A stretch of DNA of 64,000 nucleotides from Amblyornis subalaris (Eukaryota; Chordata; Aves; Passeriformes; Ptilonorhynchidae): assembly GCA_018881555.1 (NCBI GenBank), contig JACAXG010000071.1:133663-197662 (forward strand). Reading direction: 5' to 3'. The translations under genes and the position numbers were made by a program. Under the pieces are notes generated by a model that searched no databases, was not told the DNA's origin, and saw nothing but the letters and a program-made list of their open reading frames with translations. Positions 1-13,510 of the stretch are shown here, in pieces. Position 1 is the stretch's first letter. Each line of letters opens with the position of its first letter.

Positions 1-74
1 ACCTTCAGTGTATTGGAAAACACCTGACACATCTTCACCCTCTGCTCCTTTTGGGAATAAAATTTGATTCATTT

Positions 75-160
75 CCAGGGATGGGGCAGCCACAGCTTCT
101 CTGGGCAAAGCGTGCCAGGGCCTCACTCTCCTCCAATCCTTCCTGGTCCTCTCCTCCCTC
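75..160 (-). mobile_element. CR1 LINE fragment
   Basis: Short internal piece (CCAGGGATGGGGCAGCCACAG onward) matching the longer copies; both ends lost. Confidence 0.6.
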
Positions 161-317
161 CCAGGAAAAGCCAATCTCCCTGTGCCTACACTGCCTGGAA
201 ACTCTAAGGACTTTCAAAAGGAAACACATTCAGGACTTTAAACCTTCTCCAGACAGGGAGATAAGACTGGATCGTCTCTCCTGCTCTGTGTGAATCAAAG
301 AAAGAATTATTTACACA

Positions 318-372
318 GTAAAAAGTAAAGAAAAAAAAAGAAAAGTAAAGGAAAAAGTAAAGAAAAAAAGGA
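318..372. repeat. A/G-rich simple repeat (GTAAAGAAAAA type)
   Basis: Repeated AGTAAAG and AAAAAG blocks form a polypurine tract of about 55 bp. Confidence 0.7.
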
Positions 373-1490
373 TTTTCTTTCCTGATTGAGAGGAACTCCA
401 GCCTCTGGATATCACCAGGAAACACCACGTGCAGGTCTGGAGCAGTTCAAGCCCCTCCTCACCATCTCCAGGCTGCCAATCTCACCCCGGGAATGCCCAG
501 AATCCAAACCGGTCCAAGGTCAGCCACAAAGGTTGTCTCCAGGGAAATAGCTCCCTGAAGGCCCTTCAGCAGCTCTGCCCAACAATTGGCTTTTTCTTTA
601 CAGTTTGCTCCCAACTCCATTTATTTGTATTCCTCTCAAAAATGCTGCCAGAGTGGGAGAAACCCCCACGGGCCNCACCTTGGTGACACTGAATCCCACT
701 GTGGGTTCGTGTGCTATGGAAATCTTGGATCCCTCAATTACACAATCCACCNTCGAGATGGCAATCAATGGAACAACCAAAATATCCTTGTTTTAGGGTA
801 AACAGGCAGTTGGAAGAGCTCAAGGGTGGCTTTTTCCTTACACTCCAACAGTTCTGCTCACGACTGCTGCAGGAAGTTGGTTCATCCAGGAGCTCCTCCA
901 CCCTGCAGCCAGGGGCTGGAGAGCAGAGGCAGAACCTGGAGGGAATTGGACTTTTTTTCCTTCCTTCCCTTGTTTAAAGGCAGACATTCACCCTCCAGCA
1001 CATTTTCCCTGCCCTGCTTACTAACAAGATGCCAAGCAGGGAAACGGAGCAGGAAAATGCTCCTNTGGGTCAAGGCTCCCCAGGGCAGACAGGGAAGGGA
1101 GAGGCCACTGGAGCTGAATTCCCATGACAGAGCTACAGAAGGAGGAGAGAGGTGGCTTAGCTGGGAATTCCAGAGCCAGTCACACAGAGAGAAGCAGAGA
1201 TCCAGCAGCTCTCCACGGAGTCCATCATTCCCTGCATCCTGCAGGAATTACATTCAGGCAGGAGACCTCTTCCAATGCTCCCCACGCAGCATCCAGGTAA
1301 CNTGGGAGTCCTGGGATGGCAGCACAGCTCCACCTCGCTCTCCACGGGAATGAGCTGTACTCCTCCAGCAGGGAATCCTGCCAGGAACAAGCACAGCCTG
1401 CCCCATTTCTGGGAAGAGGGAACAGTGCTGCTGGCTGCAGGTCACAGCTCCGAACCTCGGCAGCACTGGGACCACCAACCTCCTCAGAAC

Positions 1491-1735
1491 CACANAATCC
1501 CAGGATCACTGGGGCTGGAAAAGCCCTCCAAGGCCATCAAATCCAACCTGTGCCTGATCCCCACCTTGTCCTCAGCCCAGAGCACTGAGTGCCACTTCCA
1601 GTCCTTCCTGGAACACCTCCAGGGGTGGGNACTCCAACACCTCCCTGGGCAGCCCNTNCCAATGTTTAACAACCCTTTCCATGAAGGAATTTTCCCAATA
1701 TCCAACCCGAACCTCCTCTCCATAAACCAACCCCC
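1491..1735 (-). mobile_element. CR1 LINE 3' fragment
   Basis: Begins with the reversed octamer end (ACANAATCCCAGGATCACTGG) and continues through the ATATCCAACC block. Several Ns. Confidence 0.8.
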
Positions 1736-3640
1736 ATGGCTGGAAANCCTCCTCGTGCAGCACCCAAGAGCCTGTTTAAAAAGGATTAACAGCTTTTCTA
1801 CCCTCTCCATCCTCTCCCAAGTCAGCNTCAGCATCCAAGGGCTCTGCACAGCCCTTCCTCCCTCCATCCTGTCAGGAGCTGAGGGACCATCCAGCGTGCC
1901 ACTGTCACCACTGTGCTCCTAAATCTAACACCCACCACTCCCCTCAGTGAGGCAGTGTCAGCAGTTTGAGCTCCTGCCAGTACATTTAGGGTAGAATCCC
2001 AAATTGAGTGTTTATCATCCTGTCATGCTTCCAGCCCTCCCTGTTTTCCCTTCCCTTCCCTTGCCCAGCTTTAGCTGTAAATGAGTATTTGAGGTCCTCG
2101 TGAATGAGTTACTGCCAGAGGGAGAGCTGCTCCCTGAGGAGATCTTTTTCCAACCGGTAACACCCCTTAAAGCTGAATTTTCAGCTAAAGGTACAAATCT
2201 AGTAACTGAGGTCAAAACTCCCTGGTTATCCATCTCCAGGAACAGCATCCCTGCCAACAGGGTGTTATTACAGTGCCACGAGAGGTCATTTTACATGGAA
2301 AAAGGCAGGGATCCATCCTTGGAGAAGTGTCTCTGCACTCCATGCTAGGTTTGTGTCTCCCCTCCAGCACGGCCTCCTGGGGAAAGCTGGGCCTGGATCC
2401 TGGCTCAGACTGCTTCACTCATCCCAGAACAGGGCTCCTGCAGGAGAGGCTGGTGAGCCACTGGGAAGGTGCTCCCAGGATCCCCAGGTGGGTCAGGCAG
2501 AGCTCCCTTACCTGGAGAGGGCAGCAGGGATCCACAGGGATTTCAGGTTCCCACCCCCTTTCACTACAACATCCCCTTCAGGGAGGAATGGTTGCATTCC
2601 ATGGTCTTAGAGGGCTTTTCCAANGTAAATGACCTGTGATTCTCCTGGAGGCAGCTCCCAGTATCCACCTCCTGCCCNGTGCTTCACATCGGGGTCCCTG
2701 CACCCTCCTGGGGACACAGCTCCCCCCTGGCCTTCCCAGCATCCAGCTGGGCCGGGATTTTCCTGCTGTTGGCTGTTTTCCTGCTGTTTCCTGCTGTTGG
2801 CTGTCTGTGGTCAGAGACCAATGGAGCAGGCTACAAGTTATTGTGCAAGAGAGATTTTCCTCCAATAAAATAAAAAGCTGAGCAGAGTAAAAGTGGCATT
2901 ATATCCTCTGCAAATTCATCTTCACTCCCCAGAGTGACAATTTTAACTGAAAGGCTCCTAAAACTCCGCAAGAATTATAGATTTCCCAGGTGGATGCAGG
3001 GAAATGCCCCCAAGGGGGCTCTGCTGGCAGCAGATTCCAGCTCCGGGAGGAGCCGAGGCGCTGCAGGAGCACAGGCACCACAAGATGCCAGCACAGCCCA
3101 GCGGGATGAGCCACTTCCAGCCTGGATCGCTGATGCAGGGGGATTTTGGGGGTCCCCACATGCTGAGGGCTCTGCCTGGGGCTGGGAAGGAGCTGGAATG
3201 CTGGGAGAGGAGGAGCAGCTCCTCCCCAGCAGCCCCACGGGAAGAGCCGGCTCTGCTGCCCCACCGGAGTGTCCGAGCAGGGTCTGGCTGGCAAATCCCT
3301 CTTTTCCAAGCCATCCTTTTCAAGGCCAGTTGCAAACCCAAGCACAGGCAGCAGAAAAGCTCGGTGCCTTCAAGGCCGGGCTCTCCACAGGGACAGGGAT
3401 TACGCAAGAGCTGGGAAACCTCCCGGCAAACCGAGCTCCGCAGGGAGCCAGGGATCCATGGAAGCAGCGTGCCAGGAGAGGGCAACCTGCTCCTGCTGCA
3501 TGGCCNGGATGGCAGCAGGGANTAAACAACCACGCCTGGAAAGTGCCCATCGGGAAAGGCCCTGGGGGTGCAGGGGCCAGCGGCTGGACACGAGCNCAGG
3601 GGTGCCCAGGGGGGCAAGAGGCCGAGGGCACCTGGGCTGT

Positions 3641-4183
3641 GCCAGCCCTGGGGTGGCAGCAGGGCCAGGGCAGTGCCCATCCCCTGAGCTGGTACTGCTG
3701 GGGCACCTCCAGTGCTGGGGCAGCTCCGGGACCCTCCAACAGGAGAGACCTGGAGGGGCTGGAGCGTGTCCAGGGAAGGGAACGGAGCTGGGAAGGGGCT
3801 GGAGCCCCAGGAGCGGCTGAGGGAGCTGGGAAAGGGGCTCAGCCTGGAGNAAAGGAGGCTCAGGGGGGACCTGCTGGCTCTGCACAACTCCTGACAGGAG
3901 GGGACAGCCGGGGGGGGTCAGGCTCTGCTCCCAGGGAACAGGGATGGGATGAGAGGGAACGGCCTCAAGCNGTGCCAGCAGAATTTTAGGTTGGATATCA
4001 GGAAAATCTCTTCCTGGAAAGGGCTGTCCAGCCCTGGCACAGCTGCCCTGGAGGGATTTAACAGCCCTGTGGATGTGGCACTTGGGGACGNGGGTCAGTG
4101 GTGGCCTTGGCAGTGCTGGGAATGGTTGGACTNGATGCTCTCAGGGGGTTTTTCCAACCTAAACAATTCTGTGATTCTGTGCC
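3641..4183 (+). mobile_element. CR1 LINE 3' fragment, long copy
   Basis: Runs from CCAGCCCTGGGGTGGCAGC through AGAGACCTGGAGGGGCTGG to a terminal ATTCTGTGATTCTGTG. Same subfamily as 15513-16080. Confidence 0.9.
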
Positions 4184-5016
4184 TGCAGCACACTCAGATA
4201 TCCCAGGTACCTTGGCCAGAGGGATGTCAGAAATCCCGTGGGGATGGAAGCCACCCATGGCTCTGCAGGTGCTCTGTTCCTCTCCAGCCGTGAGTCCCAG
4301 CAATTCCCTGATCCCTGACAAATGAACCCATTGCATCCAACCCAAACTCCTTTATGTGCAGGGAGAACCACCGAGGGACTCCCTGTGCCCTGTGAGGGTT
4401 GCACAGGGCTGTCGGATCCCACCACCAGCCCAAATCCCATTTTCCCTTCTGTGGACGGGAGCAGGAGCTGTTGGGCTTCATCAGGCACAAACACCACAAG
4501 GTTTCCTGCCAGTGCCTCATCCCTTAGTGTCCCACAGCTCTGCCGCCTCCCCCTCTGCCCCAGGCCAACCCTCCAGAGATGCCTCCACACCCGATGAAGG
4601 GATCAGCTTTCATCCAGTGACTCATTTCTAATTAGTTTTCAGAGTTCCAACTTGATTTGCCACCCTTTTTCCGTGCCAGGTAAAGAAAAAAGCCCGTGGG
4701 AATCTTACGTGACTGACAATAACACTGAAACACACTGAACTGATTCCACGAGCTGGGAATCTCCCCCTGGGTGCTCCCAGTTGGATGACAATCCCGGTTG
4801 TGTTGCTAAACATGGCATTAAAAACTACTCAGAGGTGAAACTTGCCTTCAAAATTTAAGTTTCCAGCACTGAGTGAGAGTTCAGGGCACAAGAGGCAGGG
4901 CGAGCAAGGACCCGGCTGCGGGGCTTTGTGCCCTTCCTGCAGCCTCATCCCCACGAGGAAAACATCCCATCTCCCCATCCTGGGAATGCCCTGTGCTGGA
5001 ATTGTGGCAGCAGAAC

Positions 5017-5375
5017 AGAATCATAGAATCACAGAATGGTTTGGCTTGGGAGGGAACTTAAAGCTCCTCCAGTTCCATCCCCTGCCATGGGCAGGGACAC
5101 CTTCCACTAGCCCATGTTGCTCCAAGCTCCGTCCAACCTGGCCTAGGACACTTCCAGGGATGGGGCAACCACAGCTTCTCTGGGCAACCTGTGCCAGGGC
5201 CTCCCCACCCCCACAGGGTGGAGATATCCCATCCAAACCCATCCCTTCCCAATATCCCATCTAACCCTCTGGCAGTGGGAAGCCATTTCCCCTTGTCCTG
5301 CCCCTCCATCCCTTGTCCAAACTCCCTCTCCATCCTTCTTGTAGGCTCCCTTCAGGTACTCTCATCCTTGGGTTC
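5017..5375 (-). mobile_element. CR1 LINE 3' fragment
   Basis: Starts with AGAATCATAGAATCACAGAA (3' octamers reversed) and runs into the TGGCAGTGGGAAGCC block. Confidence 0.9.
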
Positions 5376-5917
5376 TCCCAGTGGACAAAGTTTTGCTTTA
5401 TCTGTGTGTCCAATTCCTTTTCATGGGATGTTTTTTCCAGAAACCTGGGAATCTTCNTTTGGGAATAAGGTTGCATGCTCCCATTTTAGACAGCACTGGA
5501 AGAGTTTGAAAGTTTGGGTATTATTTTTAGCACAAATATTTTTGAAAGTCTTCCAGAACTAAACCTGGTGTGTCACTGGTACTTAGGGAAACCACTTTTT
5601 CTTGCCTGTCGTGAAAAATAACAACTTTGTAGTATATAAAAGTGTTTTCTTGCTCAAACAGCAAAGCCTTGTCACCAAGGGTGAGTCTCTCCTGGTTCCC
5701 TGCCAGGAGAGCACCGTGTATTCCCCAGGATCTTCAAAATCCCCCTTCCTGCGTGGGTGCAGAAGTGGGAAGGATGATCCCTGTTATTATTTCTCTGCTG
5801 CACTTGCTCATATNAAGTGGGGTTGTCATTTTGGGAACTTTTAACTGGAGTTGGGATGAACAGATGGTCCCTCATTGCTGGGCACTGGGAATTGGAATGC
5901 TCTGCCTGCTCNGGATA

Positions 5918-6010
5918 AAGGCGTCNCTGCCCACGGCAGGGNGTGCAGTGAGAGGAGCTTTAAGATCCCTTCCACCCAAACCATTCCATGATTCCANGCT
6001 TCCATGACCC
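5918..6010 (+). mobile_element. CR1 LINE 3' stub
   Basis: Only the terminal block TTTAAGATCCCTTCCACCC and a degenerate octamer tail remain; the 5' side is diverged. Confidence 0.65.
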
Positions 6011-6655
6011 TACAAAGGCTGTTCCAACCCCTGGCCATGTCACAAAGTGCCACTTGCAATTCCCCAAGGGAAATAATTAACCCTGAGCTAAGGTGAGATG
6101 TGGGCACAGCTGCCCAGGAGTCACAGGTTTGGGCTTTGCAGCCTTGCCAAGTGACCTTGNTAAATTCTTTTGTCAAAAAGATGCGTGGAAGAGAGGAGAT
6201 CATGTGGAAGCAACAAAAGAAAAAGCCACCAAGAATTAGAGAAAGCAAACACTGATTTACAAGCAGCTGGAAAACAGGGAATGATGGAAATCCCCTTCCT
6301 CAGGCCATGCACTCACACACAGTGTTTGTCCAGAGCCCAGGGTGAAAGGGCCAAAAATAATGAAATGAGGAAAAAAAATCCAGATTTAAAGAAACACAGG
6401 AGATGGGCATGGAAGAAACACAAGTGAGCTGAGCCCTATGTCTACAAGAGGATACTTCAGCCTTTGGATTCTCCCCAGTCTCCCAGCTCCNACAGCCCCC
6501 ACGCAGGACTGAGCAAGGATCCAGAAGGATTTCTCCTCCCTGTGCACCTGCACCAAACTCCTTCTGCACCAGCTCAGCCAAAAAAGAGCCTTTTCCTCCA
6601 CCACAGCTCTCCCAGGTCACCCTGGTGAGGAAAGAAGGGGCCTGGTGTGCCAGCA

Positions 6656-6875
6656 GAGAATCATGGAATCACTGAAGTTGGAAAAGCCCTCCGAGAGCAT
6701 GGAGTCCCTCCATTCCCNAGCACTGCCAAGGCCACCCATGTCCCCAAGTGCCACATCCCCAGGGCTGTCAAATCCCTCCAGGGATGGGGACTCCACCACC
6801 TCCCTGGGCAATCTGTGCCAGTACCTGACCACGANGGAATTTTCCCTAACATCCAAACCAAGCCTCCCCCGGAAT
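6656..6875 (-). mobile_element. CR1 LINE 3' fragment
   Basis: AGAGAATCATGGAATCACTG, then the GGCCACCCATGTCCCCAAGTG block typical of the second subfamily in this window. Confidence 0.85.
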
Positions 6876-7346
6876 CCTCGTGCTGCACATCCCACCCCCT
6901 CCTCCAGCAGGAGCGTTTTCCCAAGCTCCGGCGTGGGCACGGAGCCTCCTTCCCACCCCTGCTCCGCTCCTGCTGCGCCAGCCCTTCCAGAGCCTCGCCC
7001 CCANCACTCCTCTGCTCTGTCACGTTCCAGTATTTATTTCCAGGGAATTATTACTGGAGCCTCATCTGGAACACCGAGTACACAGGAGCCCAAAAAGCTC
7101 CACGGAGAAACTGCCACGGGGCCTGGCTTGCCACACACACCTGAATGCCAGCCCTGCTGAGGGATTTGAGGAGCACTAAAACATTCCAAGAGGCTGCCAA
7201 GAGGGTGAAAGGACAGGGAGACTGCTCGGAGAGAGGAGCATAGGATTCCCTAGAGAGTGGGGATGTGCCTGTGCTGCTGGGCAGGTGGAGGAGCTGCACT
7301 GGAGGGCACCAGGAGCTGTGACATCAATTCCCATCCCACTTCGGAA

Positions 7347-7613
7347 TCGGATTCATGGAATGGTTTGGGTTGGAAGGACCTTAAAGCTCATCCAGTCCCA
7401 CCCCTGCCATGGACAGGGACACCTTCCACTAGCCCAGGCTGCTCCAAGCCCCATCCAACCTGGCCTGGAACACTTCCAGGGATCCAGGGGCAGCCACAGC
7501 TTCTCTGGGCAGCCTGTGCCAGGGCATTCCCACCCNCCCAGGGAACAATTCCTTCCCAATATCCCATCTAACCCTGCCCTCTGGCAGTGGGAANCCATTC
7601 CCCCTCATCCTGT
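7347..7613 (-). mobile_element. CR1 LINE 3' fragment, first of a head-to-tail pair
   Basis: Begins ATTCATGGAATGGTTTGGG and ends in the TGGCAGTGGGAANCC block, where the next copy starts directly. Confidence 0.88.
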
Positions 7614-7700
7614 CATAGAATCATGGAATGGTTTGGGTTGNAAAGGACTTTAAAGCTTGTCTTGTTCCAGCTGCCACAGGCAGGGACACCTTCCACAGGA
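7614..7700 (-). mobile_element. CR1 LINE 3' stub abutting the previous copy
   Basis: A second ATAGAATCATGGAATGG start, truncated after CACCTTCCAC. Confidence 0.85.
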
Positions 7701-8197
7701 TTATGGACACCATTCCAGCGACAAGGAGCAGCCGCGGCTCCTTCGCTCGCTCCGGAGGATGAGGCAGGAGCAGCGGGAATGGCCTAAATACTGCTGGCTG
7801 CTCTGAGCTCCTGCTGGAATGTTTAATTCGTGGTGTTATGTAAGTACTGTTTTCTGGGTTCCTTCGCCAGGAACGATTATCACGGATTACATCTGCAAAA
7901 CAACAACAGGGAACATCGTGTGGTACCTGGGAATCACGGGAAGAGCAGCACCACAGCGAGGAGGGAAGNGCGGCTCGGGGGTTACTCCATCCCCACGTGC
8001 AAGTGGAGTGGAAAACAGCAGCAAGGGAATCAAAAACAGATTAGAAAAAGAAACAAGGCGGGGGAGGGAGGGGAGGGAAGTGGCTCCCGGCTTGTGAAAC
8101 AGAAAAATCTAAAGATTCCTCCCATCCTCCTCGTGTTTGCACCAGCAGGCAGCAGCCAGCAGAAGGGAGCAGGTGGAGGCTGTGTAGATAAGAGAAC

Positions 8198-8440
8198 CCC
8201 ACACTGGTTTGGGTGGGAAGGGATCTTAAAGCTCATCCCATTCCACCCCCTGCCANGGGCAGGGACACCTTCTACTAGCCCAGGTGCTCCAAGCCCCATC
8301 CAGCCTGGCCTTNGACGCTTCCAGGGATGAGGCAGCCACAGCNTCTCTGGCCAACCTGTGCCAGGGNCTCNCCACCCTCACAGCGAACAATTCCTTCCCA
8401 GTATCCCATCTAATCTGTCACTCCAGGCCCTTGTCCAAAG
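8198..8440 (-). mobile_element. CR1 LINE 3' fragment
   Basis: Starts within TGGTTTGGGTGGGAAGG, lacking the octamer tail; ends near TCCAGGCCCTTGTCC. Confidence 0.85.
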
Positions 8441-10080
8441 TCCATCTCCCTGGCACGGGTTCCCATGGATCCAGCGTGTTCAGATCCCCCTGCAGAGCCT
8501 TCCTGCCCTCCAGCATCCCTTTGGCCACGGCAGAAAGAGCTGAACAGCTCGCTGGTGGTGGCTGAGATGGAGCAACCCATCCCGATCCAACGGGAAACTG
8601 GAGAGCCAGAGCATCCTGCCAACTGCAGGAGGGAACACAAGNGAGTGCAGAAGGCACTGAGAGGAGACAGGAATCATTAGGAGTGGGAAATCCCAGCAAA
8701 CGACTCCATCAGCAGCACTGTCAATTCCATTTCCCACGGCAGCAGCTCCTGGCACAGTTAACAGCAGCTGGCTATCCTGGGAAAACCAAGACTCCAAGGA
8801 TAAAAAGACAATTAGAAGAGCAAGGTGACAGAGCGCTGGCAGCCGGAGCCTCCAGGCACGAGCCCTCCAGCACAGCTCCCAGTGATGGAGAAACCCACAG
8901 GGAGGAGGGGAAAAGGGAATGCTGTTGTGGAAAGAGCTGGGAATAGCAGGACTGTTACAGCCAGCCGTGAGCTGGGACAACAATGACAGGGATTGTCCCG
9001 TCCTGCCACAACCCAGCAGAGCCACAAGCCAAGGCCACCTGGCCAGGAGCTTCTGCAAAGCCACGGGGGAGCAACAAGGGGATAATTCATGGAGTGGGAC
9101 ANGGAAGGTGCCAGATGCTTTGCAGTGTCACAGGCCCAAGTCAAAATGGCTTTTGCAAACAAACCCCTGCCTTGGAGAAAGGACAAAAAACAGCCAAAAT
9201 GAATGGAGCAACAAAAGTGACATTATCAGTGGAGNGATTAAAGGGAAAGCTGAGGAATAATTAATTATGGCTATTTTTTTAATACCATAAAGGCTGGATC
9301 TGGGATGCTGAAGGAGAACTCCTTGCTGGCTTGAGCTGCCCCTTGGCTCTCACTCAGCCAACTGCACCCCAATCCTGTGGTGGGATCCCTACAGCTCCAG
9401 GGTCCCTCTCCAGAGCTGGAATTCCCCTTTCCACTCTGCTGTAACAGGAACTCACCCCAGGACCAGAGCAGAAGTGTCACCAGCACAACCAACCCTCCTC
9501 CTCCTTCCCCCTGCACTGCTCCACAGACAAGCCCCCAAACCCTGCTTGGATCACTCCGTTTGCCAAGAAAAAAGCAATGGATTAAGGCAGGAAGAATAAC
9601 CAGGCAACCTAAGTAGTCAATCTCCGTTATCCCAAATCCCAGACTGACACCACAGCGTGTTGGTTTCAAAGTGAATCCTCCCTGGAATGGCTGCACAAGG
9701 TCAGCCCAAATGCCCAGGAAATNCCATCTCTTCCCCAGCAAGCAAAGTGCAACCAGTCTTCTGGAAACAGGATACTGGGACAGGGCACAGGCAGTGGTTC
9801 CTCTGGGCATCGATCCTTCACTTTCGGGGCTGTGCTGCCCAAGGAGCTCCCAGGTCACATTCCATACACAGACAGTTACAGTTTGTATCCCAAGGGATGA
9901 AGCTGTGCCCNAATCTGTTGAGTCTCTCTGGATTTTCTGGCTCCCGGCAGCGAGTGCCACCATTTAATTGGGTGTTGTACAAAATATTAATTATTCCTGC
10001 TCCATTTAAACCTATGACCTGATAATTTCCTCCTTCTTCAAATAAGCACTTGTCCCCAACTTTTCCTAGACTCAGGCACT

Positions 10081-10480
10081 CACGGAATCGTTTTGAGGTT
10101 GGAAAAGAACTTTAAGATCATCAAGTCCAACCATTCCTCAGCACCGCCAAGGCCACCACTGACCATGTCCCCAAGTGTCACATCCACAGGGCTGTTAAAT
10201 CCTTCCAGGGATGGGACTCCAGCACTGCCCTGGGCAGCTGTGCCAGTACCTAAACACCCTTCTAGTGAAGGATTTTTCCCCAATATCCAACCTGACCCTC
10301 CCCTGGCACAGCCTGAGGCCGTTCGCTCTCCTCCTGTCCCTGTTCCCTGGGAGCAGAGCCCGACCCCCCTGGCTGCCCCCTCCTGTCAGGAGTTGTGCAG
10401 AGCCAGAAGGTCCCCCCTGAGCCTCCTTTTCTCCAGGCTGAGCCCCTTTCCCAGCTCCCTCAGCCNCTCCTGGGGGTCCA
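10081..10480 (-). mobile_element. CR1 LINE 3' fragment, longer copy
   Basis: From ACGGAATCGTTTTGAGG to the CAGGAGTTGTGCAGAGCCAG and CCTTTTCTCCAGGCTGAG blocks. Same subfamily as 3641-4183 in the opposite orientation. Confidence 0.88.
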
Positions 10481-12090
10481 GCACACTTCCTGCACCCTTG
10501 ACCATCATCCATGTGGCACCTTCAGCTGTCCTTCTCCCAGATGAAAAATTTACTTTCCATCATCCTCCTTCCCTTTTTGGAGGAGGTTTTATTTCTCTGT
10601 TATTCTTGTGCCTCTTGGGTTTTCCTTTTAAGTTCTGCTGAAAGCCCTGTGAGTCATTGTGGGGAGAGACAGAGCATCTCCAGGGAGAAGGTCACAGCAG
10701 CACAGGGAGAAAACCTGCATTCCCTCTTTTCCACTTTTCTTATCAATTTTTCTGCTGCACTGACTTCAGCCACAGCAAAAGGAACCAGATGCCTCTGAGG
10801 GTGGTTTGTAGGTGAGTTGTTCTTGGCAGAGATACCAGCACTGACCTCTCTGCTGAACTCCTGGATTTCAGCACTGTGTACACCAAAATCACCTCCTGTC
10901 AGCCTGGAATGTGCTCCGGATCAGGTGAGCACTGGAATCACAACACTGCTTTCACCCTCTCTCCTCCAGGAACCCCTGAGCAGGGAGTCCAAAGCAGTCA
11001 CCAACTCCCTCTCCAAGCAGCTCAAGTCCATTTTGGGGGAATTCTCCTAGTGTTTAAAATACCAGGGACAGATTNCCACCCTTCCTTGCACACTCTTCCA
11101 AAGACCCCCTTGTCACAGAGCCAAGAGAACCACCCTCATATTTTCAGCATTCCTGTATGTCATGATACTGCTGTAAAAAGACAGGATAATTTTGTATCTA
11201 TTTTTATATTTGTTGAAAGAAACACAACCACAGTCACCAAATACAGAGGGTGAATAGAGAAATCTGATTTTCAGGACAGGTAACAGCACAGGGCCATCTC
11301 CAGCAAGGATGNAAGAGGGTGATGGAGAGGGATGAGGGCAAATCGAGTTTATCACAACTCTACCAACACTTTGCAATCCCAACTAGAAACAGGAATGCCA
11401 GGTTTGGCTGGGCAGCCTGGTCTGGGACCGTCCTGTCCTGCTGTCACACTCCACATGTGTTTGAGAGGAATTAAGCACACGTGGTAANTGAGCAGAGCTA
11501 AGCCAGCAGCTCAGCTCTGCTCTCACTTTCTGCCGCTAATCCGCCCGGAATCCCCGCGCAGGTTTCTCCCCGGGAAGCAGGATGAGGACAGGGAGCTCAG
11601 GTCACACCGCTCAGTACCAATGTCCCAGGTCCCAGCTCGTCACCAAAATACTCCTGGCTCCACAGTGGGCAGAGCAGAAACCAGAGCTCCTCCTGCTCAT
11701 CTCATATTGGTTTGGGGACAGGTTTTGCTGTTTGTTAAAAGCAGCCCTGTGAATGGTCCCTGTGGGTGCACAGCTCCAGCAGCCCAGTTAAAAACAGTGA
11801 AAAACACCTCCACAGCTGATTATTTCAGGAGAACTCCTGGGGGAAAGGCTCTTTTCATCCACCCNGAAATGTGTCCCAGTAGTAAAGATATGTGCAGCGT
11901 TACTCTGATTTGCCAGTCCTTTTACCCATCAAATTTCCCTTCAAATCTCAAACACCCTGAGAGCACTGAGGGATCACTGATTCCTGCAGAAACACAGGGA
12001 ATGCAGAATCCCAGCTCATGCTCCGGATGGTTTGTGGGTGACTTGAGGCACAGACTGGGAGAGGAATTCCTTGAGAGCAGCCCCGAAAAA

Positions 12091-12605
12091 AGGACTTTGG
12101 GGTGTTGGTGGGTGAGGGCTGGCCATGCCCTGGCCATGGGCACTGGGACCCCAAAGCCCTGTGCCCTGGGCTGAGCCCCCAGCGTGGGCAGCAGGGGAGG
12201 GGGGGATTCTGCCCCTCTGCCCCCTCAGGTGAGACCCCACCTGCAGACCTGCCTCCAGCTCCAGAGGCCCAGCACAGGAAGGACGTGGAGCTGCTGGAGC
12301 AAGTCCAGAGGAGGCCACGGAGATGCTCCCAGGGCTGGAGCCCCTCTGCTCTGGAGCCAGGCTGGGAGAGCTGGGGGTGTTCACCTGGAGAAGAGAAGGC
12401 TCCAGGGAGACCTCAGAGCCCCTTCCAGTGCCTAAAGGGGCTCCAGGAGAGCTGGAGAGGGACTTGGGACAAGGGCCTGGAGAGACAGAACAAAGGGGAA
12501 TGGCTTCCCATTGCCAGAGGGCAGGGTTAGATGGATTTTGGGAAGAAACTCTTCCCAGTGAGAGTGGTGAGGCCCTGGCCACTGCAGGGCAGCAGGCAGT
12601 GAGCA
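12091..12605 (+). mobile_element. CR1 LINE fragment lacking its 3' end
   Basis: Starts AGGACTTTGGGGTGTTGG like the copy at 44341 and breaks off in the GGCCCTGGCC block, so the terminal 200 bp are missing. Confidence 0.85.
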
Positions 12606-13510
12606 GAGATGGCCACAAGGATGTTCCTTGAGTCCTTTCCCAGAAGGACAGGCAGCATCAGACACAAACCTGCTCCTCTCTCCACCTCACCTGCCCCTGC
12701 CACCCTCTCCCCATCTTCTGGCCTCCCAGAGCCATCGATGCTCCTCCTTGTTGGCACAAATCCATTTGGCTGCTCACCACCCTNTGCACCCACTGGAGCC
12801 CACCCAGGCTCTGCAGAGCAGCCTGGGGAACACACAAACTTTGGGGATCACTCAGGATAACAGGAGGCAACTCAGACGATTCCATACATGAGCAGACCTG
12901 AAGGACTGGGGACTTCTACAGCAACTCCAGAATGTCTTCCCCTTGCTTGTAAACATCCACCCCAGGGCTCACCCAGAACTCACAGGGACACAACATTAGG
13001 AATTCTATTTTAAGCATAAGAGTCAAACCTAACACACAGTCACTCTCTACTATAATTAAAAGATCTCTAATTANGACAAACCATCAGCCAGGTGAACAGT
13101 AAGGCATGAAGTAATTCACTGATGTCCTCAGCTGTACCTCCACAGCACAAGGATTGAGCACCCGCTTACAGCGTGTCTTATTCCCTCAGATCAGACCAGG
13201 AAAGCTTGGAAAAACAAGAGTCTGGCGTGGCTGTTCTCTGCCATGAGCTCCCGGGGCCGGATGAGAGCTGAGTCAGCAGAGCCGCGGGGCAGCGCAGCCA
13301 CAGCCGCAGCTCTGCCCGAGCCCCGAGCCCGCCCGAGCCGGGAGCTCGGCATGGCCACAGCCTCAGCACAGCAGCAGGGCTCTGCATTTGCTATTTTTGT
13401 GGAAGACACAAACCAAAATAGCTGTGCCTGACTCAGGAGCCAGCGTGGCTGAGAGTCCCCCACCGACCCAGCATCGCCACGGCCCCGAAGGGAAGGTAAA
13501 GCCACACACG

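Noticed and set aside
2934..3989. Open frames of about 350 (plus) and 310 (minus) codons
   Set aside because: They cover a GC-rich CR1 3' region on both strands, with low-complexity composition, no splice support and no family match.
6170..6427. Plus-strand Lys-rich 85-codon frame
   Set aside because: The composition comes from A-rich sequence; there is no splice context, poly(A) signal or family resemblance.
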